Positions 7,753-16,140 of a stretch of DNA of 32,308 nt are shown in pieces. Made by a program: the position numbers and the translations under genes. Within the stretch, counting starts at the first letter, position 1. Each line of letters begins with the position of its first letter. The notes under the pieces were generated by a model. That model did not search any database, was not told the origin of the DNA, and saw only the letters and a program-made list of their open reading frames with translations. Source of the DNA: Sphingobacterium thalpophilum (GTDB lineage Bacteria > Bacteroidota > Bacteroidia > Chitinophagales > Chitinophagaceae); NCBI GenBank assembly GCA_945871875.1, contig CAMBYC010000022.1, positions 1-32,308 on the forward strand, read 5' to 3'.

Positions 7753-8399
7753 TGAAAAAAATCCAATATTATTTAACATTACTTGTAATACTATTCGCGT
7801 CATGTAATTCACCTTTTATGCCCAAGCCAAGAGGTTATTTTGCAATTCCTTTTCCCAAGCATGAATACCGATCTTTTACAAAAGAAGGATTTCCTTATCA
7901 GTTCGAATACCCTCTGTATGCCAATATCACTCGTGATGGCATGTTATCAGACGATAATTCCGATAACCCTTATTGGTTTAATATTGATTTCCCACAATTT
8001 AATGGAAGAATCTATATCAGTTACAAAACAATCGGTGGATATTCTACTTACAAAATTAAAACAGCCTCTGGTTATAGAGATTCATTGGTTAAAAACACTT
8101 TTGAAGGATTAAGAGATGAGGCATTTAAAATGACGTTTAAACATACGTTGAGGGCAAGTTCTATTGAAGATTCTTTATTTCAAACTGCTAATGGCGTTAG
8201 TGGCGTGTATTTTAAAGTAGGGGGAAATGCTGCAACAGCCAACCAGTTTTTTGTTACTGATACGCTTCATCATTTTCTTCGTGGAGCATTGTATTTTGAT
8301 GCAGTTCCAAATTCCGATTCTATTAAACCTGTAGTCCAATTTCTTGAACAAGATTTGCACCACATTATTGAAAGTTTAAAGTGGAAGGAGATTAAATAA
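7752..8399 (+). CDS. gldD: GldD, gliding-motility lipoprotein
   Basis: The 215-residue protein carries a lipoprotein signal ending in 'LFASC' (Cys18; the -3 residue is Phe, not the ideal Leu). The mature N-terminus 'NSPFMPKPRGYFAIPFPKHEY' is the recognisable GldD signature. It is anchored in the cell envelope and needed, with GldE, for gliding and type IX secretion assembly in the Bacteroidota; its molecular action is not known. Translation is probably coupled to gldE through the TGATG overlap. Having gldD does not prove that this organism glides, because the gene also occurs in non-gliding relatives with a type IX system. Confidence 0.88.
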   Translation: MKKIQYYLTLLVILFASCNSPFMPKPRGYFAIPFPKHEYRSFTKEGFPYQFEYPLYANITRDGMLSDDNSDNPYWFNIDFPQFNGRIYISYKTIGGYSTYKIKTASGYRDSLVKNTFEGLRDEAFKMTFKHTLRASSIEDSLFQTANGVSGVYFKVGGNAATANQFFVTDTLHHFLRGALYFDAVPNSDSIKPVVQFLEQDLHHIIESLKWKEIK

Positions 8400-8414
8400 T
8401 TCTACTTTTACATT

Positions 8415-9014
8415 ATGATTGCAATTGAACATACCCTTGTGTCTGATGAAATAGTGGAAGAGCAATTTGTTTGTGATTTGAGCAAATGTAAAGGCGGCTG
8501 TTGTGAAGATGGTGATGCCGGTGCTCCTTTGCAAAATGCAGAACTTGATTCCATAAAAAATATATTTCAAACTATTTTGCCTTACCTCACAGAAGAAGGT
8601 AAAGCTGAAATTGATAGACAAGGAATTTATGTTTACCACGAAGAATATGGATGGGTTACTCCAACAATTGGTAGTGGAATTTGTGCTTATGGTTCTCGTG
8701 ATGATAAAGGAATTATTAAATGTGGTTTTGAACAAGCGTTTAATGATGGTAAAACCAACTGGAAAAAACCTATTTCCTGCCATTTATATCCTATTAAAGT
8801 ACATTCTAGCAGGGATGGTTCTTACGAAACCCTTAATTATGAACCCCGAGAATCCCTTTGCTCTCCTGGTTGTGCACTAGGCGAACAACTTAAAGTGCCT
8901 GTTTATACATTTTTAAAAGAACCTATTATTCGTAGATTTGGAGAAGCTTTTTATGAAGAATTGGATATCGTGGCTAAAGATTATTTTGAAGCTAAAAAAT
9001 CTTTCAAACCTTAA
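8415..9014 (+). CDS. DUF3109-family cysteine-rich protein
   Basis: This 199-residue soluble protein has an N-terminal cysteine cluster 'CDLSKCKGGCC' (Cys20, 25, 29, 30) and further cysteines in 'GSGICAYG', 'IIKCGFEQ', 'PISCHLYPIK' and 'SLCSPGCALG'. This pattern is the DUF3109 signature, related to YkgJ-type CxxxCCxxC proteins suspected of binding iron-sulfur or zinc. Its reaction is unknown. It follows gldD by 15 bases and precedes lutB by 9, so it is probably co-transcribed. Its cysteine richness and the neighbouring LutB iron-sulfur protein suggest metal-cluster biology, but that is only inference from position. Confidence 0.85.
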   Translation: MIAIEHTLVSDEIVEEQFVCDLSKCKGGCCEDGDAGAPLQNAELDSIKNIFQTILPYLTEEGKAEIDRQGIYVYHEEYGWVTPTIGSGICAYGSRDDKGIIKCGFEQAFNDGKTNWKKPISCHLYPIKVHSSRDGSYETLNYEPRESLCSPGCALGEQLKVPVYTFLKEPIIRRFGEAFYEELDIVAKDYFEAKKSFKP

Positions 9015-9023
9015 TCAATTCTA

Positions 9024-10391
9024 ATGCAGCAACAAGATATATTTTTAAAAGATAGTGGAGCTAAAGCTGCTAATCTGAAACATCGTAAAACGATAAATTT
9101 CAATATATCTAAATACAACAGCGTCGTTCCTATTGGTAAAACCCAGTTTATTGATGTAGATCTTGTTAGAGAAAAAGCCAAAAATCTTAAATGGGAATCT
9201 ATTGAACGGTTAGATGTTTATCTTGAACAGTTTGAAAAACAATTTACCGCAAACGGTGGTAAGATAATTTGGGCAGAAACCGTTGAACAAGCTCAAGAAG
9301 CTATTGCTGAAATCTGTAAAGCCAAAAATTGTACATCAGTTGTAAAAAGTAAAAGTATGGCAACTGAAGAAATTCATCTGAATGATTTCCTCAGTTCTAT
9401 CGGAATTGAAAGCGTTGAAACCGATTTGGGTGAATATATTCAACAATTAGACGGCGAAGCTCCTTACCACATTGTAACACCAGCAATGCACAAAAGTAAA
9501 GAAGATGTTGCACAACTCTTTGCAGAAAAATTGGGAACCCCGCCTAATCTTACTCCCACCGAATTAACATTAGTTGCAAGGGAAAAACTTAGAACCAAAT
9601 ATACTAAAGCTGAAATAGGTGTTACAGGGGCAAATTTCTTAATTGCAAATACTGGTTCAATCGCAATAACAGAAAATGAAGGTAACGCTCGTTTAACAGC
9701 CGCGTTCCCTAAAACCCATATCGTTATCGCTGGAATCGAAAAAATAATCCCTAATTTATCTGATCTCGCTCTTTTTTGGCCACTGCTCGCTACTTTCGGA
9801 ACCGGACAAAAACTAACGGTTTACAATTCTATCATTAGCGGTCCACGAAAACCAAATGAAACCGATGGTCCAGAGGAGATGTTTATAATTCTACTAGACA
9901 ATGGTAGAACCAATCTACTTGAATCTAATACCCGCGAAAGTTTATACTGTATAAGATGCGGAGCTTGTTTAAATGCTTGCCCAATTTATAAAAACATTGG
10001 TGGACATAGTTACGGAACCACTTACAGCGGACCAATTGGCAGCATAATTACGCCGCATCTTAAAAGTATGGAATCTTGGAAACACCTTAGTTTCGCATCT
10101 TCACTTTGTGGCAATTGCACCGAAGTTTGTGCAGTTAAAATCAACCTTCACGAATTGCTATTGCACAACAGAAAGGCTTCTGTTGATGAAAAATTAACTA
10201 CTTTATCAGAACGTGTGGCTTGGCGTTTGTGGCGAATGGCATCAACCAATAGAACAATGATGAATTTGGGAAATGCTGCCATCAAAAACAAAGTGATCAA
10301 TACTTTATTCAAAAGCTGGAATATCCATCGAGCACCACTTGATTTTGCTGGAAAAACTTTCAACCAGCAATGGCAAGAAAGGAAAAAATAA
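9024..10391 (+). CDS. lutB: LutB/LldF-family iron-sulfur protein
   Basis: The 455-residue protein combines an N-terminal LUD domain (around residues 65-290, with 'GVTGANFLIANTGSIAITENEGN') and a C-terminal ferredoxin-like domain. Its cysteines are 'CIRCGACLNACPIY' (Cys309, 312, 315, 319) and 'CGNCTEVC' (362, 365, 369), expected to bind two 4Fe-4S clusters. LutB works with LutA and LutC in L-lactate oxidation to pyruvate. A LutC homologue lies about 14 kb away in this window and no LutA is present. The function may therefore be lactate use or a related electron-transfer role. It lies between the DUF3109 gene and a deacetylase-like gene, with gaps of 9 and 3 bases. Confidence 0.88.
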   Translation: MQQQDIFLKDSGAKAANLKHRKTINFNISKYNSVVPIGKTQFIDVDLVREKAKNLKWESIERLDVYLEQFEKQFTANGGKIIWAETVEQAQEAIAEICKAKNCTSVVKSKSMATEEIHLNDFLSSIGIESVETDLGEYIQQLDGEAPYHIVTPAMHKSKEDVAQLFAEKLGTPPNLTPTELTLVAREKLRTKYTKAEIGVTGANFLIANTGSIAITENEGNARLTAAFPKTHIVIAGIEKIIPNLSDLALFWPLLATFGTGQKLTVYNSIISGPRKPNETDGPEEMFIILLDNGRTNLLESNTRESLYCIRCGACLNACPIYKNIGGHSYGTTYSGPIGSIITPHLKSMESWKHLSFASSLCGNCTEVCAVKINLHELLLHNRKASVDEKLTTLSERVAWRLWRMASTNRTMMNLGNAAIKNKVINTLFKSWNIHRAPLDFAGKTFNQQWQERKK

Positions 10392-10394
10392 CAA

Positions 10395-11702
10395 ATGGAT
10401 AATGCTATTTCCTCAAAATTATTAACCGTTGTTACCGACCAAAATGGTCCAAGATTGAATTATATTTTGGATTATATCCTAAAAGAACTTTGCGGGATTG
10501 ATTACAATATCGTTTATGACATACATCATATTCCTGTTGGACCAACTATTTTCTATTGCCAGCAATTGTCCTTTGAACAACATTTTCATATTGTTTCGGT
10601 TGGTTTGTTGAATGAAAACAATATAAAAATACAAAAAATTGAAATTGGCAATTGGCTAGGAAATACTACATTGTTTGCTACTGAAAAGGGGAATATTCCT
10701 TTTGATATTTTTTCTGCATCATTTTATTTGTTGAGTAGGTATGAAGAATATCTCGACCATCGGAAAGATAAGTTTGGCAGGTACTCACACTTCGATAGCA
10801 TTGCGTTTAACAAAAACTTTCTACATCTTCCATTGGTTAACATTTGGGCAAAGGAATTTCAGCATTTAATAATTAATACATTTCCCAGTTTGGAAGTTTC
10901 TGAAAGGGTTTCTAGATTTCTTCCAACTTATGATATCGATATTGCTTGGAAATATAAACATAAAGGCTGGAAAAGAACAATCGGTGGAATGATAAATTCA
11001 ATTGTAAAAGGTGAGTTTGCAGAAGTGATTAAACGTATTAAAGTGCTTTTTGGATTTGAAAAAGATCCTTATGATGTGTATGAATGGTTGGATGCATTGC
11101 ATTTGAATTATAATATTAATCCAGAATATTTTTATTTAATTGCAAACAAGATAATTGGGAAAGATAAAAACATACATCCAAGTAAAAAGGCTTATCAAGA
11201 TTTGATTGCGAAACAATCATCAATAAACAACGCTGGTATTCATCCTTCTTGGCAAAGTGGCGATGATGTTAATGTTCTGAAAGATGAACTTGCAACAATG
11301 GAAAAAATTACCGGAAAGCCGGTATATAAAAGTCGCTTTCATTATTTGCGATTTAACCTTCCTAATGATTACGAGAAATTAATTGATTTAGGGATTATAG
11401 AGGATTATTCAATGGGATATGGAACAATCAACGGTTTTAGAGCTTCTGTTTCTACTCCATTTTATTGGTACAATTTAAAAAATGAAACTGTTACACCTCT
11501 AAAGATTTATCCTTTTTGTTGGATGGATGCAACTTGTTATTACCAACTACATCATTCTGCAAAAGAAGCTTTTGAAGAATTGTCTGCGTTTAAAAATATT
11601 GTACATCAATGCAATGGAGATTTTATAATTCTTTCACACAATAATTTTTTTAGTGGAGAAATGGAATGGAAAATGAATTATGAGTTAGTAGTTAGTAGTT
11701 AA
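10395..11702 (+). CDS. Polysaccharide-deacetylase-like protein (DUF7033 type)
   Basis: This 435-residue protein begins 3 bases after lutB. The N-terminal part ('FSASFYLLSRYEEYLDHRKDKFGRY') resembles the DUF7033 module. 'FLPTYDIDIAWKYKHKGWKR' carries the D-x-D of carbohydrate esterase 4-like proteins, and 'GIHPSWQS' and 'SRFHYLRF' fit later barrel strands. It is probably cytoplasmic: there is no signal peptide. The family acts on N-acetylated sugars or related glycans, but no substrate can be named, and some members lack the full metal triad. The final residues 'ELVVSS' are encoded by the beginning of the TTAGTAGTTAG repeat that follows, so the native C-terminus may have been altered by the repeat. 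Confidence 0.72.
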   Translation: MDNAISSKLLTVVTDQNGPRLNYILDYILKELCGIDYNIVYDIHHIPVGPTIFYCQQLSFEQHFHIVSVGLLNENNIKIQKIEIGNWLGNTTLFATEKGNIPFDIFSASFYLLSRYEEYLDHRKDKFGRYSHFDSIAFNKNFLHLPLVNIWAKEFQHLIINTFPSLEVSERVSRFLPTYDIDIAWKYKHKGWKRTIGGMINSIVKGEFAEVIKRIKVLFGFEKDPYDVYEWLDALHLNYNINPEYFYLIANKIIGKDKNIHPSKKAYQDLIAKQSSINNAGIHPSWQSGDDVNVLKDELATMEKITGKPVYKSRFHYLRFNLPNDYEKLIDLGIIEDYSMGYGTINGFRASVSTPFYWYNLKNETVTPLKIYPFCWMDATCYYQLHHSAKEAFEELSAFKNIVHQCNGDFIILSHNNFFSGEMEWKMNYELVVSS

Positions 11703-11735
11703 TAGTTAGTTGTTAGTAGTTAGTTGTTAGTAATC
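11684..11735 (+). repeat. TTAGTAGTTAG-type dispersed repeat at a gene 3' end
   Basis: About 50 bases consist of repeated TTAGTAGTTAG/TTAGTTGTTAG units. They begin inside the last codons of the deacetylase-like gene and contain its TAA stop. Similar sequence recurs beside the carB stop (16070-16140) and, more loosely, at the bcp stop, so this is a dispersed family. No coding or structural role is evident here, as no opposite arm is present. Confidence 0.7.
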
Positions 11736-11750
11736 ATTATTGCAAAAAAT

Positions 11751-11850
11751 ATTATTCAAGCATTCGTGGCAAATAAATTTCAAATGCATTATTCGAGCAT
11801 TCGTGGCAAATAAATTACAAATCATTATTTGTGCATTCGTGGCAATTTTT
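11751..11850. repeat. Three tandem 36-37 bp repeats with GCATTCGTGGCAA core
   Basis: Three copies start at about 11751, 11788 and 11824. The first two share GCATTCGTGGCAAATAAATT and the third keeps GCATTCGTGGCAA before a T run. The third copy ends exactly at the eamA stop codon on the opposite strand. The copies directly abut each other apart from the varying bases, so there are no CRISPR-like spacers. The array fills the convergent spacer between the deacetylase-like gene and eamA. Confidence 0.8.
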
Positions 11851-12834
11851 TTAACTACCAACAGCCTTCGACCTCCTAATACCCATATTCACAAAATAAA
11901 CACCCATTAAGGTAACCAATGTGCCTACAATAATAGGGATTGTCAGTTCTTCATTGTTCAACAAAGCCCCAATGATTACAGCAACAATTGGATTGATATA
12001 GGCATATATCGATGATTGTGCTGGTGGTAATCTTTTAATTGCGTAAATAAATGCACCGAATGTTATTATTGAACCGATCACCACCAAATAACCAACTGAT
12101 AAATATGCTTCTAATGGAATTTGATTGAGTGGTTTAAAATTTCCTGTAACAAGAGAAATTACATTTAACATAATGCCACTCAAAAACATTTGCCAACCTA
12201 AACTAAAATATGCATTTAAATCTTTTGCATGTTTTACTGTATATAATGTGCCTAATGCCCAAGTCATGGTTGCTATCGTTCCTAAAATAATCCCAATCAA
12301 ATAACCACTATTGAATAATGTATTTATGTAATCAGAAAATATAACTAGAATTCCTGCAAATCCTACTATCAACCCAATTATTGTAATGGTATTCAATTTA
12401 GATTCTCTAAACATGAAAACGGAAAACAATGCAATCCAAACTGGTGTGATTGAGCCAATTACAGCACTCAATCCACTCGGTAAATAAGCTACCGACCAAG
12501 TGCTTAATCCATTGCTCAAAACAAACATTACAATGCTCATCCAGAAGATCTGAAAGAATTGTTGTTTTGTAGGAAATTTATATCCTTTTAAAAAAAAGTA
12601 CAAAACATATAAACTTCCTCCAATAAAATGCCGCATCCCCGATAATTGCAATGCCGGCACATATTTTACCCCTCTTTTTGATGCCAACCAAGTGGTTCCC
12701 CAAAAGAAACTCACCAATCCCAACGCCAGCAATGCTTTCGTTCGCTCTGAATGGCGTTTGGGATTAAAAAAAGATAATTCCGTATTTTTTTCTTGTTCTT
12801 GATTTATACCTTTTTGGTCATTTTCACTATTCAT
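11851..12834 (-). CDS. EamA/DMT-family membrane transporter
   Basis: The 327-residue protein has about ten hydrophobic segments in two EamA repeats. The first begins 'ALLALGLVSFFWGTTWLASKRG' and the second 'YLIGIILGTIATMTWALGTLYT', and 'PSGLSAVIGSITPVWIALFSV' is typical of the drug/metabolite exporter superfamily. A charged N-terminal extension of about 33 residues precedes the first helix. It probably exports a small metabolite across the inner membrane, but the substrate cannot be read from sequence. It starts 21 bases after purH ends, suggesting co-transcription. The stop codon abuts a tandem repeat array. Confidence 0.88.
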   Translation of the reverse strand: MNSENDQKGINQEQEKNTELSFFNPKRHSERTKALLALGLVSFFWGTTWLASKRGVKYVPALQLSGMRHFIGGSLYVLYFFLKGYKFPTKQQFFQIFWMSIVMFVLSNGLSTWSVAYLPSGLSAVIGSITPVWIALFSVFMFRESKLNTITIIGLIVGFAGILVIFSDYINTLFNSGYLIGIILGTIATMTWALGTLYTVKHAKDLNAYFSLGWQMFLSGIMLNVISLVTGNFKPLNQIPLEAYLSVGYLVVIGSIITFGAFIYAIKRLPPAQSSIYAYINPIVAVIIGALLNNEELTIPIIVGTLVTLMGVYFVNMGIRRSKAVGS

Positions 12835-12855
12835 TGGAGAAATCTAATATTGGTT

Positions 12856-14370
12856 TTAGTGGCGAAAATGCCTTTGTCCAGTCATCACCATTGCAAGATT
12901 ATGCGTCTTACAATAGTCTACCGAATCTTGATCTCTTATAGAACCCCCAGGTTGTATAAATGCATTGATTCCTACTTGATGCCCCATTTGTACACAATCA
13001 TTAAATGGAAAAAATGCATCGCTTGCCATTACTGCACCATGTAAATCGAAATTGAATTGTTTTGCTTTTTCAATAGCCTGGCGAAGTGAATCTACCCTTG
13101 ATGTTTGTCCACAACCTTTTCCAATCAATTGTCCATTTTTTACCAATGCAATTGCATTTGATTTTAAATGTTTACACACAAGATTTGCAAAATTTAAATC
13201 TTGTTTTTCGGTTTCCGTTGTATGTCTGCCACCAACTTCATCCCATTTATCTGTATTGCCTTTGTCTTGTTCTTGGGTAAGAACGCCGTTTAATACAGAA
13301 GAATACATCATTCCAAAAGGCAATTCTTTTGTTTGTTGTAATAGGATTCTGCTTTTTTTGGTTTGTAAAAGTGCTAGAGCATCTTCATCAAAACCTGGAG
13401 CTACTAGTACTTCAAAGAATATTTCGTTGATAGCTTCAGCAGTTTGTTTGTTGATGATTGCATTTGTAGCCAATACACCACCAAATGCACTTTCGGGATC
13501 GCCGGCAAGTGCATCTTGCCAAGCTTCCAAAACGGTTGTTCTAAGTGAAACTCCACAAACATTGGTATGTTTGATGATGGCAAAAACAGTTTGTGATTGG
13601 TCAAACTCACGGAGCAATTGCATTGCCGCTTCTGTATCTACAAGATTGTTGTAAGAAAGAGATTTGCCGTGCAATTTGGTAAACAATTCATCGGTATTGC
13701 CAAAGAAAACTGCTTTTTGGTGCGGATTTTCACCATAACGCATACTATGTGGCGAAGGCATTGATTCAAGGAAATATTCACCTTGAGGATTAAAATATTT
13801 TGCAATAGCAACATCATAATGGGCAACAATTTCAAAAGCTTGAGCAGCAAAAATTTTGCGTTGCTCCATTGAAGTTTCCATATCCTGTAGTGTAAGCATT
13901 TCTAAAACAGCAGGATATTGACTTCTAGATGCAACAACCAACAAATCGCGGAAGTTTTTAGCAGCAGCCCTTATCATTGATGGACCACCAACATCAATTT
14001 TTTCGATGATTAATTTTTCATTGTCGGTATTTGCAAGAGTTTCTTCAAAGGGATACAAATCAACCATCACCAAATCAAAAGCAGGAATCTTGTATTCTTT
14101 CATTTCATCTAAATCATGTTGTTCATTTCTTCTTCCCAAAATAGCACCAAACACTGAAGGATGTAATGTTTTAACCCGTCCCCCCAAAATGCTCGGATAA
14201 CCCGTAATGGTTTCTACCGCAACACATGGAATACCAAGTACTTCAATAAATTTCTGGGTTCCACCAGTTGAATATATTGTTACACCAGCTTCATTCAAAG
14301 CTTGCACAATTGGGGCTAATCCATCTTTATAAAAAACTGAAATTAGAGCTGATTTGATCTTCTTTTGCAT
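12856..14370 (-). CDS. purH: Bifunctional AICAR transformylase/IMP cyclohydrolase
   Basis: PurH catalyses the last two steps of IMP synthesis: formylation of AICAR by 10-formyl-THF and ring closure. The N-terminal IMP cyclohydrolase (MGS-fold) domain starts 'IKSALISVFYKDGLAPIVQAL' with 'YSTGGTQKFIE' and 'GRVKTLHPSVFGAILGRR'. The transformylase domain has 'SMRYGENPHQKAVFF', the catalytic 'IKHTNVCGVS' and the C-terminal 'GGSIRDQDSVDYCKTHNLAMVMTGQRHFRH'. At 504 residues it is full length. A TACCTTTG element about 40 bases upstream suggests its own promoter in addition to any read-through from comEC. Confidence 0.97.
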   Translation of the reverse strand: MQKKIKSALISVFYKDGLAPIVQALNEAGVTIYSTGGTQKFIEVLGIPCVAVETITGYPSILGGRVKTLHPSVFGAILGRRNEQHDLDEMKEYKIPAFDLVMVDLYPFEETLANTDNEKLIIEKIDVGGPSMIRAAAKNFRDLLVVASRSQYPAVLEMLTLQDMETSMEQRKIFAAQAFEIVAHYDVAIAKYFNPQGEYFLESMPSPHSMRYGENPHQKAVFFGNTDELFTKLHGKSLSYNNLVDTEAAMQLLREFDQSQTVFAIIKHTNVCGVSLRTTVLEAWQDALAGDPESAFGGVLATNAIINKQTAEAINEIFFEVLVAPGFDEDALALLQTKKSRILLQQTKELPFGMMYSSVLNGVLTQEQDKGNTDKWDEVGGRHTTETEKQDLNFANLVCKHLKSNAIALVKNGQLIGKGCGQTSRVDSLRQAIEKAKQFNFDLHGAVMASDAFFPFNDCVQMGHQVGINAFIQPGGSIRDQDSVDYCKTHNLAMVMTGQRHFRH

Positions 14371-14409
14371 ACAAACACTTTAATCTTTTTATCTAATTTT
14401 TAAGAGCCG

Positions 14410-14417
14410 CAAAGGTA
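14410..14417 (-). promoter_or_regulatory. Candidate Bacteroidota -7 element for purH
   Basis: On the minus strand the sequence is TACCTTTGCGGC, an exact match to the TAnnTTTG consensus of the Bacteroidota primary sigma factor. It would place transcription start about 33 bases before the purH ATG. No good -33 TTG is present at the usual distance. The same TACCTTTGC core occurs at carB. Confidence 0.5.
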
Positions 14418-14422
14418 ATGCA

Positions 14423-15988
14423 TTACATTAAACCTATAAGCCAAATCAGTATTATTACTAATGAAATGATTAAGCAAATGGGTAATTTATAACCAATCCA
14501 ATAGGTTAACCCAATTATTAATAAGTAACTGAAAATAAGACTTCGTATATCAAATGAAATGTGTTCAATCAATCCGAATGAGATATTACTCAGTCGTAAT
14601 ACTTGTGCATTCATCAATCTAATAAAAAAGCTGGTTGTAATTGCCAAGGGAGTTGCTACAATAGAAATACTGTTGCACAAGCAAACAAAAATCAGCAATA
14701 AAAGTACTAAGCTTGAAAGTGGTACTGCTATTAAGTTGGATAAAATAAACAAAGTTGGAAACTGTTTAAAATGAAACAATACAAGCGGTGTAGTTAATAT
14801 TTGTGCTGCAATTGATGTAGAAATAGCTTCCCAGGCAAAGGATAATAGTTTATTTTCTGGAATGAAAATTTGGCTAACAAATTTATTGTACAACATTAAA
14901 CTGCCAACTGCCGAATAGCTGAGCTGAAAGCCGATATCAAAGAGCATAACGGGTTGGTAGCAAAGCAATATAAAGGCAGAAGATGCTAAACCGTTTGCGG
15001 TTTTATTTTCTCTGGAGAACAATTCGGCAAACAAAATGCCTGAAAACATAACTGCACTTCTAACTACAGAAGGAGTAGCACCACATACAAAAGTAAACCC
15101 CCAAAGTGCCGTGAAAATTGCTATTGTTCTAATCCATTTTAGTGCAAAATGGTTTTTTAGTTTACCAAATAGCAAAGCCAACAAGCCATAAATCATTCCG
15201 AGATGCAATCCCGATATAGCAATGACGTGCACTACGCCTGTGTTGGTGTAAGCTGAAGTTAAAGATTTATCGATATCGGCTCTGTAGCCCAATAGCAATG
15301 CTTTAGCCATTGCATTTTCTTCTGAAGAAGGAATGGTTTTATCAATAATAGCAACAATATAATCTCGGGAACTTGAAATCCAGTCGTTAGATTTTGGAGC
15401 AGAATGGATGAAAATATATTGGTTTTGTTTCAGCGAAACTTGGTGATAAATGTTTTTTAGAGCAAGATAAGCACCGTAGTTAAAGCCGTTTTTATTGGGT
15501 AAGTTTTTGGTAGGCTTTATAGGTTTGTTTATAATTAAGACGCTGTTTTTGGGTGGGATGGAAAGCGATGTATCGAAGTGCAATCTGATATTGCCAGAAA
15601 CGGGTTGCCAATTGGCGGGGTGTTTCAATGCCATTATGGTGGCATCTGCATAATGTTGTTTAGGACCGTCGGGGTTGGTGTTTATTTTAACCATGATGGG
15701 AACTTGCTCCCATTTTTGGTGACCGATCCAAGAAGTTTCATTTCTACAATCGTATGCATACATCAACCCCCAACCAAATGCCAAAAGCAATAGGTGGAAA
15801 AACATTCCCGGTAAAACTTTAAGGTTAAATTGACGGTAAGCAGAGAGGTTTATCCAAACGATATAACCCAAAGTAGTCAATCCCAAAAGAATAAATACAG
15901 GCATTGCGGGAAGCCGGTGGTAAAAGAAAATACCAACTATTAAAGGAACAATCAATCTTAAAAACGGAGCTTCTTTCCACCACCACAT
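14423..15988 (-). CDS. comEC: ComEC/Rec2-family DNA-uptake channel without metallo-beta-lactamase domain
   Basis: This 521-residue inner-membrane protein has an N-terminal helical pair, a DUF4131-type periplasmic region (about residues 30-190) and the Competence domain with the hallmark 'GVVHVIAISGLHLGMIYGLL' followed by multiple membrane helices. ComEC carries single-stranded DNA across the inner membrane during transformation. Many homologues of 650 residues or more carry a further C-terminal domain; here the protein stops after the last helices ('LIISLVIILIWLIGLM'), and no leftover frame exists before purH, so this is not a simple frameshift. Presence does not prove natural competence. Confidence 0.88.
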   Translation of the reverse strand: MWWWKEAPFLRLIVPLIVGIFFYHRLPAMPVFILLGLTTLGYIVWINLSAYRQFNLKVLPGMFFHLLLLAFGWGLMYAYDCRNETSWIGHQKWEQVPIMVKINTNPDGPKQHYADATIMALKHPANWQPVSGNIRLHFDTSLSIPPKNSVLIINKPIKPTKNLPNKNGFNYGAYLALKNIYHQVSLKQNQYIFIHSAPKSNDWISSSRDYIVAIIDKTIPSSEENAMAKALLLGYRADIDKSLTSAYTNTGVVHVIAISGLHLGMIYGLLALLFGKLKNHFALKWIRTIAIFTALWGFTFVCGATPSVVRSAVMFSGILFAELFSRENKTANGLASSAFILLCYQPVMLFDIGFQLSYSAVGSLMLYNKFVSQIFIPENKLLSFAWEAISTSIAAQILTTPLVLFHFKQFPTLFILSNLIAVPLSSLVLLLLIFVCLCNSISIVATPLAITTSFFIRLMNAQVLRLSNISFGLIEHISFDIRSLIFSYLLIIGLTYWIGYKLPICLIISLVIILIWLIGLM

Positions 15989-16069
15989 TATCTTTTTTTT
16001 ACAAATTTCCGAAATCTGTAAAAAGGTGTTTCAGTGTTTTACGGTTATTTTAGTGGTGAAAAAACGGGG

Positions 16070-16140
16070 AAGTAGTAGTTAGTTGTTAGTAATTAGTAGT
16101 TAGGGGCTGATTTTCAAAAACTAACTACTAACTACTACTT
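16070..16140 (-). terminator. Repeat-derived hairpin at the carB stop codon
   Basis: The right arm (16121-16140, CTAACTACTAACTACTACTT) is complementary to TAGTAGTTAG-type sequence at 16070-16103, with about 17 bases of loop. Read on the minus strand, the stem starts at the carB TAG and is followed by CCCCGTTTTTT. It is probably a rho-independent terminator for carB built from a member of the dispersed repeat family. Confidence 0.6.

Noticed and set aside
11751-11850. Possible small CRISPR array
   Set aside because: The repeats are directly adjacent with a 36-37 base period and a long shared core, leaving no spacers; no cas genes are near.
13052-13654. 200-residue plus-strand ORF
   Set aside because: It lies fully within purH on the opposite strand, is low-quality in composition and is a shadow of the real gene.
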